A stretch of 64,000 nucleotides of DNA, taken from the NCBI RefSeq assembly GCF_001425705.1, contig NZ_LMDC01000029.1, positions 1 through 64,000 of the forward strand, written 5' to 3'. This document shows positions 37,627 through 45,026 of the stretch, piece after piece. The position numbers were made by a program, and so were the translations under genes. Each line of letters starts with the position of its first letter. The first letter of the stretch is position 1. This DNA comes from Pelomonas sp. Root1217. GTDB lineage: Bacteria; Pseudomonadota; Gammaproteobacteria; Burkholderiales; Burkholderiaceae_C. The notes beneath the pieces are model-generated. The model was not told the origin of the DNA, ran no database searches, and saw nothing but the letters and a program-made list of their open reading frames with translations.

Positions 37627-38508
37627 GTAGGCCTGATCGGTCAGGATTTCCAGCAGCATGGCGTGCGGCACCCGGCCGTCGATGATGTGCACGGCGTTGA
37701 CGCCGCTCTTGGCCGCGTCGATGGCGCCGGCGATCTTGGGGATCATGCCGCCGCTGATGGTGCCGTCCTCCACCAGCTCGTCGATTCGGCGCGGCGTCAG
37801 CTCGGTCAGCAGCTCGCCGTTCTTGTCCAGCACGCCGCGGATGTTGGTCAGCATCAGCAGCTTCTCGGCCTGCAGCACCGTGGCCAGCTTGGCCGCGACA
37901 ACGTCGGCATTGATGTTGTAGCTCTCGTTGTGCTCGCCAAAGCCGATCGGGCTGACGACGGGGATGAACTGGTCGTCCTGCAGCGCCTTCACGACGCTGG
38001 GGTCAATGGCGACGATGTCGCCGACCTGGCCGACGTCATGCTCCTTGGCCGGGTCGTCCTTGTCCATCATCTTGAGCTTCTTCGCGCGGATCATGCCGCC
38101 GTCGCGGCCCGTCAGGCCGACGGCCTTGCCGCCGGCGGCATTGATGAGGCCGACGATGTCCTGCTGCACCTGGCCGGCCAGCACCCACTCGACGACTTCC
38201 ATCGTCTCCTCGTCGGTGACGCGCATGCCTTGCACGAACTCGCCCTTCTTGCCCAGGCGCGACAGCGCTCCCTCGATCTGCGGCCCTCCGCCATGCACGA
38301 CGATGGGATTCAGGCCGACGAGCTTGAGCAGCACGACGTCCTCGGCGAAGTCCTGCTGCAAGGCCGGGTCGGTCATCGCATTGCCGCCGTATTTGATGAC
38401 GATGGTCTTGCCATGGAACTTGCGGATGTAAGGCAAGGCCTGGGACAGGATCTCGGCCTTCTCGCGCGGGGCGATGTGGGAGACGTCGGTGGTGTGGGGG
38501 GTGGTCAT
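37603..38508 (-). CDS. argB: acetylglutamate kinase ArgB
   Basis: A 301-residue kinase for the second step of arginine synthesis. [12 protein letters not shown] is the phosphate-binding N-terminus; [13 protein letters not shown] and the C-terminal [20 protein letters not shown] are characteristic. The hexameric, arginine-inhibited type usually has an N-terminal helix as seen here (residues 14-30). Full length. Confidence 0.95.
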   Translation of the reverse strand: MTTPHTTDVSHIAPREKAEILSQALPYIRKFHGKTIVIKYGGNAMTDPALQQDFAEDVVLLKLVGLNPIVVHGGGPQIEGALSRLGKKGEFVQGMRVTDEETMEVVEWVLAGQVQQDIVGLINAAGGKAVGLTGRDGGMIRAKKLKMMDKDDPAKEHDVGQVGDIVAIDPSVVKALQDDQFIPVVSPIGFGEHNESYNINADVVAAKLATVLQAEKLLMLTNIRGVLDKNGELLTELTPRRIDELVEDGTISGGMIPKIAGAIDAAKSGVNAVHIIDGRVPHAMLLEILTDQAYGTMISSR

Positions 38509-38602
38509 GCGGCGGACTCCGAAAAGCGTTCGAACGATTCTAGGGAGCGGTTGTGGCGACGGCCGCGGATGGGCTTGACCATGTGTGATGACTACTTCTT
38601 AC

Positions 38603-39367
38603 TCAGCGTGCCACCTTGGCGGCGGGGCCGGCCGCCTTGCTCCAGTCGCGCACGGCCTTTCCGACCTCGTCTCGGATCATCTTTTGTAAGGTCTCGATCT
38701 TGCTCTGCGTCGACAGCGAGGCCCAGACATCGCCACCCGCAAGGTCTGGGTTGGCAAGGGCAACGGCGACGCGCGCCCGGTGTTCGGCCTGCAAGTCCAG
38801 CGTCGCGACCTCGACCAAGTAAATGTCGAAGTAGGCGAAGGGGGCGACGAATCCGGCGGAGTGCCTGTGCGACTCTGTCAGCTCGACGTCTATCGTGGTG
38901 TCGACATAGAAGCCCAGCCCTTCCAGTTGGCCGTTCCCGACCACCGTCCTTTCCATCTGCAGCTTGGCCTCACCGCGTGCAGGCTGGATCAGTACCAGGT
39001 GCGACAGCTTGGCTGCCCTCGCGGCGTCGAGCAGGGGCTGCGTGACCAGCACTGCCTGACCATCGCGCTGCCAGGGCATGCTGCCATTCGCCGGCCGGGC
39101 CAGCACCAAGGTCTCGCCCAAGCCCTCGCGGCGCGCATCGTCCACCGTCATGCGCAGCACGAAGTTCTCGAAGTCGTTGCCGACCTTGAGCGTGTCCTTG
39201 GCATTGCGATCCACACGGGTGCCCGTCGTCGGCGCGTGAATGACGATCTGGACTTCGCGCCCAAGCACGGACATGACGCCCAGCTTGGTGATCTCGGATG
39301 CGCATGCGGCGCCAGCCGACAGGATGAACAGGGCCGCCAGACTGCCAGCTCGCCAGAAAGTTCGCAT
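38603..39367 (-). CDS. exported protein of unknown function
   Basis: A 254-residue protein with a signal peptide (FWRAGSLAALFILSAGAACA, cleavage likely before SEIT). The mature part is mixed alpha/beta with no motif recognised here (TKLGVMSVLGREVQIVIHAP at the start, and IRDEVGKAVRDWSKAAGPAA at the end). A cysteine at the cleavage region does not fit a lipobox. ATG 39367 is favoured because it opens directly into the signal peptide. Divergent from the CDF transporter. Not identified. Confidence 0.6.
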   Translation of the reverse strand: MRTFWRAGSLAALFILSAGAACASEITKLGVMSVLGREVQIVIHAPTTGTRVDRNAKDTLKVGNDFENFVLRMTVDDARREGLGETLVLARPANGSMPWQRDGQAVLVTQPLLDAARAAKLSHLVLIQPARGEAKLQMERTVVGNGQLEGLGFYVDTTIDVELTESHRHSAGFVAPFAYFDIYLVEVATLDLQAEHRARVAVALANPDLAGGDVWASLSTQSKIETLQKMIRDEVGKAVRDWSKAAGPAAKVAR

Positions 39368-39467
39368 GGATTGACTCCGTATTTGGATGGGCGCGAAGGT
39401 TAGCCCAAGGCGCAGACACGGGCCCCGTGAATCCTCACTCGACGTCGGACGGCCACAATGCCCGCCC

Positions 39468-40361
39468 ATGCAAGCCCGCGCCTACCTCCAGCTCTCCGTG
39501 GCGGTCGCCCTCGTGACCATTGCGCTGAAGACGGCGGCCTGGTGGTGGACCGGCTCGGTCAGCCTGGCGGCCGACGCGCTGGAGTCCCTCGTCAACCTGG
39601 CCGGCGCCGTGTTCGCCCTGGCCATGGTGACCCTTGCGGCCCTGCCCCCCGACGAGGGCCACCCCTACGGCCACCACAAGGCCGAATACTTCTCCAGTGG
39701 CTTCGAAGGCATCCTCATCATCGCGGCCGGCCTGGGCATCCTGTGGGGCGCGGCAGACCGCTGGCAACACCCCCAGGCGCTGGACGCCATTGGCATCGGC
39801 GTGGCGCTGGCGGTCGTCAGCTCGGCACTGAACGGCCTCATGGCCTGGGCCATGCTGCGCAAAGCCCGCGAGGTGCGCTCGGTGGCGCTGGAAGGCGACG
39901 CGCGCCACCTGATCACCGATGTCTGGACCTCGGCCGGCGTGGTGGCGGGCCTGCTGGGCGTCATGGCCACCGGCTGGCAATGGCTGGACCCGCTGCTGGC
40001 CATCGTCGTGGCGCTGAACATCCTGCGTGAAGGCGTGCACCTGATGCGCGAATCCACCGGCGGACTGATGGACCAGGCCCTGGACGCCGAATCCATGAAC
40101 CAGGTTCACGCGGTCCTGGAGCGCTTTATCCCTCCGCACGCCATCCGCTTCGACCACATCGCCAGCCGCGTGGCCGGCCGGCGCCGCTTCATCGATTTGC
40201 ATATGCACATGCCAGCCAGCTGGACACTCGGGCGGGCTGCGGCGCTGCGCGGGGACGTGGAGCAAGCGCTGATGAGCGCCGTGCCGGGCCTGCGCTGCAC
40301 CATTCAGCTGCTGCCCATGGACGTCGAAGCGCACACGATGGATGAGGAGGATCTGATTTGA
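39468..40361 (+). CDS. cation diffusion facilitator family transporter
   Basis: A 297-residue CDF metal/proton antiporter of the inner membrane. The substrate-site residues lie in [15 protein letters not shown] (helix 2) and [17 protein letters not shown] (helix 5, H-x3-D), with the linking [13 protein letters not shown] loop. A cytoplasmic ferredoxin-like C-terminal domain ([13 protein letters not shown]) follows. The metal (Zn, Co, Fe or other) is not decided by the sequence. ATG 39468 fits the family; its stop overlaps the TTG start of dtd. Confidence 0.87.
   Translation: MQARAYLQLSVAVALVTIALKTAAWWWTGSVSLAADALESLVNLAGAVFALAMVTLAALPPDEGHPYGHHKAEYFSSGFEGILIIAAGLGILWGAADRWQHPQALDAIGIGVALAVVSSALNGLMAWAMLRKAREVRSVALEGDARHLITDVWTSAGVVAGLLGVMATGWQWLDPLLAIVVALNILREGVHLMRESTGGLMDQALDAESMNQVHAVLERFIPPHAIRFDHIASRVAGRRRFIDLHMHMPASWTLGRAAALRGDVEQALMSAVPGLRCTIQLLPMDVEAHTMDEEDLI
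40344..40350 (+). promoter_or_regulatory. strong ribosome binding site for the TTG-started dtd
   Basis: GAGGAGG ends seven bases before the TTG at 40358. It lies in the last codons of the CDF transporter gene and decides the dtd start, since no ATG is available near the conserved N-terminus MIAVLQRV. Confidence 0.8.
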
Positions 40362-40798
40362 TCGCGGTATTGCAAAGGGTGCGCGAGGCACGCGTCGAAG
40401 TGGGTGGTGCCGTCGTCGGCCAGATCGGTCACGGTTTTCTGATGCTGGTTTGCGCCGAGCCGACGGACAGCGAGGCGACGGCCGAGAAGCTGATTGCCAA
40501 GGTGCTGAAGCTGCGCGTCTTCAGCGACGACGCCGGCAAGATGAACCGCAGCCTGCAGGACGTGGCGGGCGGCCTGCTCATCGTCAGCCAGTTCACGCTG
40601 GCGGCTGACACGAGCGCCGGCAACCGGCCCAGCTTCACAGGTGCTGCGCCGGCAGAAGCCGGACGGCGGCTTTATGAGCACACGCTGGCATTTGCGCGCC
40701 GCCAGCACCCGGTCGTTGCCAATGGCGAGTTCGGTGCCGATATGCAGGTCCACCTCATCAACGATGGACCCGTCACCATCCCGATACGGATGGTTTAG
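40358..40798 (+). CDS. dtd: D-aminoacyl-tRNA deacylase
   Basis: A 146-residue enzyme that removes D-amino acids (and glycine from tRNA-Ala) from tRNA. The two active-site motifs are seen: SQFTLAADT (residues about 78-86) and NDGPVTIPI near the C-terminus, the latter carrying the cross-subunit Gly-cisPro equivalent. Translation starts at TTG, which overlaps the CDF stop (TTGA), behind an excellent Shine-Dalgarno sequence. The stop overlaps the convergent small membrane gene by four bases. Confidence 0.93.
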   Translation: MIAVLQRVREARVEVGGAVVGQIGHGFLMLVCAEPTDSEATAEKLIAKVLKLRVFSDDAGKMNRSLQDVAGGLLIVSQFTLAADTSAGNRPSFTGAAPAEAGRRLYEHTLAFARRQHPVVANGEFGADMQVHLINDGPVTIPIRMV

Positions 40799-41016
40799 GG
40801 GCCCTTGAAGACGAGCTTGCACTGGCGCTTGTAGGCCCACCAGGCCGAGACTGTCGCCGTCATCAACGCTGAGAGCGCCGCCCAGGTCAGCACGGACCGA
40901 TACGACGCGCCCTCTCCGCCATGCTGCAGGGCTTCGATTCCGCCCAGCACGACGCATGCCAGCACGAACACCTGCAGGAAGCGCAAGAGCCAGAATTTCG
41001 CGAGGATCTTCGCCAC
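40795..41016 (-). CDS. small two-helix membrane protein of unknown function
   Basis: A 73-residue protein with two membrane helices ([18 protein letters not shown] and [20 protein letters not shown]) and a basic C-terminal end. Not recognised. It starts with GTG at 41016, but AGGAG six bases upstream, embedded in the stop region of the GH94 gene, argues that it is translated and coupled to the glucan operon as its last gene. It overlaps dtd tail to tail. Confidence 0.6.
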   Translation of the reverse strand: MAKILAKFWLLRFLQVFVLACVVLGGIEALQHGGEGASYRSVLTWAALSALMTATVSAWWAYKRQCKLVFKGP

Positions 41017-41022
41017 GAGGGT

Positions 41023-41027
41023 CTCCT
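41023..41027 (-). promoter_or_regulatory. ribosome binding site supporting the GTG start at 41016
   Basis: AGGAG on the minus strand, six bases before GTG 41016 and overlapping the GH94 stop codon TAG (41026-41028). It supports translational coupling of the small membrane protein to the operon. Confidence 0.7.
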
Positions 41028-44000
41028 AGCCAATCTCTATCGTCAGCCGCGACAGGCTGCCCGGCACAGGCCGCGCCAGCGCCAGCGCACCCATGCGGTA
41101 GGCGTGCGCGCGCCGTGTGGCCGGCAGCTCGGCGCCCGCCTCGTCCCGCACCCGCTCCACGCCATGCCCACGCGAGCTGACGCGATAGGTCAGCTCAAAG
41201 CGCAGGTCCGCCAGCGTCAGCTGCACATTGAGCCCATCGAGCACCGCCGGCATGACCGGGTCGATGACCAGAGCGCCCTGCTCCAGCCTCAGCCCGAGCA
41301 GCGAGTTGATGACCAAGCCCAGCGCGATGCCCGGGCCGCTGGAATAGATGCGCCAGCCGCCGTCCAGCGCCACTTCGCCGGCCAGCGCACGGCCGTACTC
41401 GGCCTGGGCAACGTAGCGGTCGGGGAAGGCGGCATCGGAGCTGGAGTAATAGCAATTGGCCTGGCGCCGGCTCGCGCTGGGCACGCGGTCCGTCAGCGCG
41501 ATGGGATGCGCCAGCGTCAGCGCTTCCAGGAAAGCCTCGGCATGACCGAGCTGGGCCAGCATCTGCGCATAGCGCAGATGGGCATGCATGTACATGATGC
41601 CGATCTCGCGGCCGAAGAAGGTGCTGGTCTCGGCGCGCTGGAACAGCTGCGACGGGCCGCCGCGATAGGGCAGCGGCGCGTCGAACAGGCGGGCACCATC
41701 GGGGCCCTTCAGATGCTGCTCGATCAGCGCGGCCTGGATGGCGGCCTGCTCAGGGGTGAAGAGCTCGTCGATGACGGCATGCATCATCGGCAGCAGGCTG
41801 TAGCGCAGGCCGGTGCGGGTGTCGCGCGGGTGGATCCACAGCTCACGCTCGCCCTGCTCGGGAAAGAGGGCGTAGCCGGCGACGACATCGTCCTGCACCA
41901 GCAGGCGCTGGAACTCGGCGCGCACGCCCATGGCCTCGGCGGTCAGCGCAGCGGCGTCATGCGCTCGGCCGATCTGCGTGAAGGCCGTCGCCAGCGTATG
42001 CAGCATCTGGTGGTGCAGCGTGACCGTCCAGGCGCTGCAAAGGCGCTCGCGCAGTGCCGGGTCAGCCGGCTGCAGCGAGTCGTTCCAGTCGCCATGCCAG
42101 TAGGCGGCCAGCCCCGTGCCGGGCACGACGCGCTGGCGGATCAGCGCCAGCGCCTGCTCGACATGCGCCACCAGCGAGGCCGGCTCGCCGCGGTGGAAGG
42201 GCAGCACCTCGTCAAGCAGGCCGGCGTCGCCGCTGGCGATCAGGTATTGCGCCAGGCCCAGCAGCGGCCAGAAGACGATGTCACCATGCGAGTCGCCGGC
42301 ACGGATCTTGGCCTCGCGCTCGAAGAACATGAACCACTGCGGCCAATCGCCATCCGGGTTCTGGTTGCTGAAGACACGCAGCAGCAGATCGCGCACCGGT
42401 GCGGTCTGGCCCAGGGCCAAAAGCATTTCCAGCGGCCCTTGGCAGACGTCGCGCGTGCCCCAGCCACCGCCGGAGTACTGCTCCAGGCCACGCGGCGACA
42501 GGTAGTGCACCAGGGCGTTGTGGACATACCAGGGCAGGATGTCGCTCAGCTGAGCCAGAACCGGGTGCTGCCAATGCGGCAGCGTCAGTGGCTGGACCGG
42601 TGGCGGCGCTGTCGCGATCAATTCGCCGCGCAACGTCAGTGAAAAGGCCTGGGCCGGCGAGAAATCGAGGCAGACCAGTGGCTCGCCGCGGCTGACGCCG
42701 TCATCAAACAGCCGGCCGTCGTCGCCGACTATGGATATGCCCGGTGCTTCGATGACCAGGCCGCCGCCGGGAAAGCGCTCCGCCAGCTCGCTGCTTTCGG
42801 GCGGCGTGATGCGCAGCCGGCTGCCACTGTGCTCCCACACAGGCTTGACGGGCGCGGCACCATCATCACCGCCCACGGCCAGATTGAAGCTGGCGCGCAG
42901 GCGCAACGCGCGGCCCCTGAGCACCCGCACGCTCAGTGCCATCGCATCCGGCGCGGCGCCGGCCGAGGCAACGACCTCGATGACGCCGGCGTCAAAGGCA
43001 TAGAGCCAGCGGCAAAGCTGCGGCTGGATTTCGAAGGCCGACGGCAGGCCGAGCAGCAGCCAGTCGCTCACCTGCGGCTGCACGAACAGCCGCAGGCCGG
43101 CCGTGCAAAACAGGCCGAGCAGGCTGCGCTGCGTGGACAGCAGGCGGTTGATGCTGACGTGGCCCTGGGTCAGCATGGAATGGAAGACACCGCCCATCCA
43201 GCAGGTGGAAGTCAACGCGCCTTCGTCGGGCACGAGATGGTCTCCGCTGCGCAGGATGTGGCCGTGCGGGCGCTGCACCCGCAGTTCCTTGGCGCGCAGC
43301 ACGACGTGGGTGGCCTCGCCGGTGAAGAAACTCAAGCGCTGGCCGCCCTGCCATTCCTCATGGCGGCGCTCGCCGGGGACGTAGGTGGCCAGGTCCTCGT
43401 CGCTGAAGTCTCGGCTGGCCAGCATCGGCGCGCTGGCGAACAGGCTGGTCGCTGGTGCGAGGCCTGGCGCGTCCAGCATGTTGGACGGCTGGGCCTCGGG
43501 CAAGGCCAGCAGCGTGGGCAGGCAGGCCAGATCGGCGTCGCTGCTGGCCTCGGGATGGTGGGCCTGCAACGCCAGGAAAAATCCCGTCGCCGTGCGCTCA
43601 CCGGGCGCGAGCGGCAGGGCCCCGTCCTGCAAGGCGACCATGGCGTGCTCGTGCTGCAGGCGCTGACCCGGCAGCCCGTTCAGCAGGCCGGGGGGCAAAC
43701 CGCCCTCACGCGCGGCGTGGCCCCAGACCTGGCTGGCGTCGGTCGCAAAGCTCTCGGCGCGGCGCAACGAACCGGCCAGCAGCCAGGGGTGCTTGCCAGC
43801 CTGCGCCTGGTTCTGGCGCGCGGCCAGCAGCGCGCCGTGGCCAGGGTGCCGCAGTGGCTGCAGGTCGATGTAGTGGCTGACATAGAACTCGTTGGTGCGC
43901 GCGGCGCCATAGTCGGCCAGGCCGACGTCCTGGACCAGCACGGGCGCGATTTCGCATGGCGTGTCGCGCACGTTGGCGGCTTGCAGATGCCAGAACAGCA

Positions 44001-44307
44001 CGGGTTCGCTGGCGGCCAAACGCAGCTGCAGTCGCAGGGCCAGGCCGTCCCATTCCCCGCGCATCTCGAAGGCGTCTTCGTCGGCGTGAACGCTGAGCGG
44101 CGAGCGCGGGCCGAGCAGCGGCGCGACGCGCCAATCGCCGCCCGCATCGCGCCGGCGCAACCAGATATTGGCCGGCCCGCCTTCCAGCTCGTTGCCGGGG
44201 AAAAGGTTGAGCATCAGCGCCGGCCCGAACATCAGGCGGCGCAGCGCGCCGTGGGACAGCAGCTCGACCTCGAGGCCGGCGGGGTTGCTAACAGAGTGAA
44301 CAGTCAT
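41026..44307 (-). CDS. GH94 family glycoside phosphorylase, 1,2-beta-oligoglucan phosphorylase-like
   Basis: A 1093-residue cytoplasmic enzyme without signal peptide. The GH94 catalytic motif HGDWNDSL carries D740 to D743; D743 corresponds to the general acid of cellobiose phosphorylases. An N-terminal super-sandwich-like half (residues 1-580) precedes an (alpha/alpha)6 barrel (LPWYVHNALVHYLSPRGLEQ, then GGGWGTRDVCQGPLEMLLAL). Cellobiose phosphorylases are about 810 residues; the length here matches 1,2-beta-oligoglucan phosphorylases of about 1110. The enzyme would split sophoro-oligosaccharides with phosphate to glucose-1-phosphate. Four-base overlap with the esterase gene. The family is sure, the specificity inferred. 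Confidence 0.8.
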   Translation of the reverse strand: MTVHSVSNPAGLEVELLSHGALRRLMFGPALMLNLFPGNELEGGPANIWLRRRDAGGDWRVAPLLGPRSPLSVHADEDAFEMRGEWDGLALRLQLRLAASEPVLFWHLQAANVRDTPCEIAPVLVQDVGLADYGAARTNEFYVSHYIDLQPLRHPGHGALLAARQNQAQAGKHPWLLAGSLRRAESFATDASQVWGHAAREGGLPPGLLNGLPGQRLQHEHAMVALQDGALPLAPGERTATGFFLALQAHHPEASSDADLACLPTLLALPEAQPSNMLDAPGLAPATSLFASAPMLASRDFSDEDLATYVPGERRHEEWQGGQRLSFFTGEATHVVLRAKELRVQRPHGHILRSGDHLVPDEGALTSTCWMGGVFHSMLTQGHVSINRLLSTQRSLLGLFCTAGLRLFVQPQVSDWLLLGLPSAFEIQPQLCRWLYAFDAGVIEVVASAGAAPDAMALSVRVLRGRALRLRASFNLAVGGDDGAAPVKPVWEHSGSRLRITPPESSELAERFPGGGLVIEAPGISIVGDDGRLFDDGVSRGEPLVCLDFSPAQAFSLTLRGELIATAPPPVQPLTLPHWQHPVLAQLSDILPWYVHNALVHYLSPRGLEQYSGGGWGTRDVCQGPLEMLLALGQTAPVRDLLLRVFSNQNPDGDWPQWFMFFEREAKIRAGDSHGDIVFWPLLGLAQYLIASGDAGLLDEVLPFHRGEPASLVAHVEQALALIRQRVVPGTGLAAYWHGDWNDSLQPADPALRERLCSAWTVTLHHQMLHTLATAFTQIGRAHDAAALTAEAMGVRAEFQRLLVQDDVVAGYALFPEQGERELWIHPRDTRTGLRYSLLPMMHAVIDELFTPEQAAIQAALIEQHLKGPDGARLFDAPLPYRGGPSQLFQRAETSTFFGREIGIMYMHAHLRYAQMLAQLGHAEAFLEALTLAHPIALTDRVPSASRRQANCYYSSSDAAFPDRYVAQAEYGRALAGEVALDGGWRIYSSGPGIALGLVINSLLGLRLEQGALVIDPVMPAVLDGLNVQLTLADLRFELTYRVSSRGHGVERVRDEAGAELPATRRAHAYRMGALALARPVPGSLSRLTIEIG

Positions 44308-45026
44308 GTTTGCTTCTGCGCCAACAGCCAGGGCAGCAGATCGGGGTCTCGATAGGCGGGCGTCCAGGAGTCGTGGCCGACACCCGGGTAGATGGTCAGC
44401 GACGCCGTGCCGCCCGCCGCGCGCAGCGCTTCGACGCAGGCGATGTGCGGCGCCAGCGGCACGGCCTGGTCCTTGTCGCCGTGATAGGCGCGCACCGGCA
44501 CGTTGCGCATGGCGGCCACCTTGGTCGGGTCACCGAAGCCGCACACCGGCGCGATGGCGGCGAGGTCGCGCGGATGGGCCGTGGCCCAATGCCACACGCC
44601 GTAGCCACCGAGGCTCAAGCCCGTACCGAGGCAGCGTTGCGGGTCGACATTCAGGCGTGCCTTCAGTCCCACCAGCAGCTTGTGTAGTCGCTCGGGGTCC
44701 CAGCGCGCACCATCTTCGAGCTGCGGGCTGACGATGATGAGCTGCTGGTTGACACCGCGCGCAGCCCACGACGGCGGGCCGTGGATCTTGACCTTCTCCA
44801 GGTCGGTGCCGCGCTCGCCGGAGCCGTGCAGGAAGATCAGCAGCGGCCAGCGCTCGCTGCGCTGTGTGTACTCGCGAGGCAGCGATACCCACATGCGCTC
44901 GCCTTCAAGCTCCCAGGCGCGCTGCTCGCCGGCCGCAAGTCCTGGCGGCGGTGGGGGCGGCAGGGCCGCGCAGGCACTGAGCAGCGCAGGCGCCGTCAGC
45001 AGAAGTTGGCGGCGGGAAATCGTCAT
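44304..45026 (-). CDS. lipoprotein alpha/beta-hydrolase (esterase)
   Basis: A 240-residue hydrolase with a twin-arginine-like start (MTISRRQLLLTAPALLSACA) and a lipobox LSAC, so a periplasm-facing lipoprotein is likely. The oxyanion segment is LLIFLHGSGERG, the nucleophile elbow GTGLSLGGYGVW, the acid HGDKDQAVP and the histidine GVGHDSW; the fold resembles feruloyl-esterase/PHB depolymerase-like proteins. Overlaps its neighbours by four bases on both sides. Within the glucan operon it could remove ester substituents (succinyl, acetyl) from the imported polymer, which is inference. Confidence 0.75.
   Translation of the reverse strand: MTISRRQLLLTAPALLSACAALPPPPPPGLAAGEQRAWELEGERMWVSLPREYTQRSERWPLLIFLHGSGERGTDLEKVKIHGPPSWAARGVNQQLIIVSPQLEDGARWDPERLHKLLVGLKARLNVDPQRCLGTGLSLGGYGVWHWATAHPRDLAAIAPVCGFGDPTKVAAMRNVPVRAYHGDKDQAVPLAPHIACVEALRAAGGTASLTIYPGVGHDSWTPAYRDPDLLPWLLAQKQT

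Noticed and set aside
41026-44307. Annotation as cellobiose phosphorylase
   Set aside because: The protein is about 280 residues longer than cellobiose phosphorylases and matches the length of 1,2-beta-oligoglucan phosphorylases; only the family GH94 is certain.
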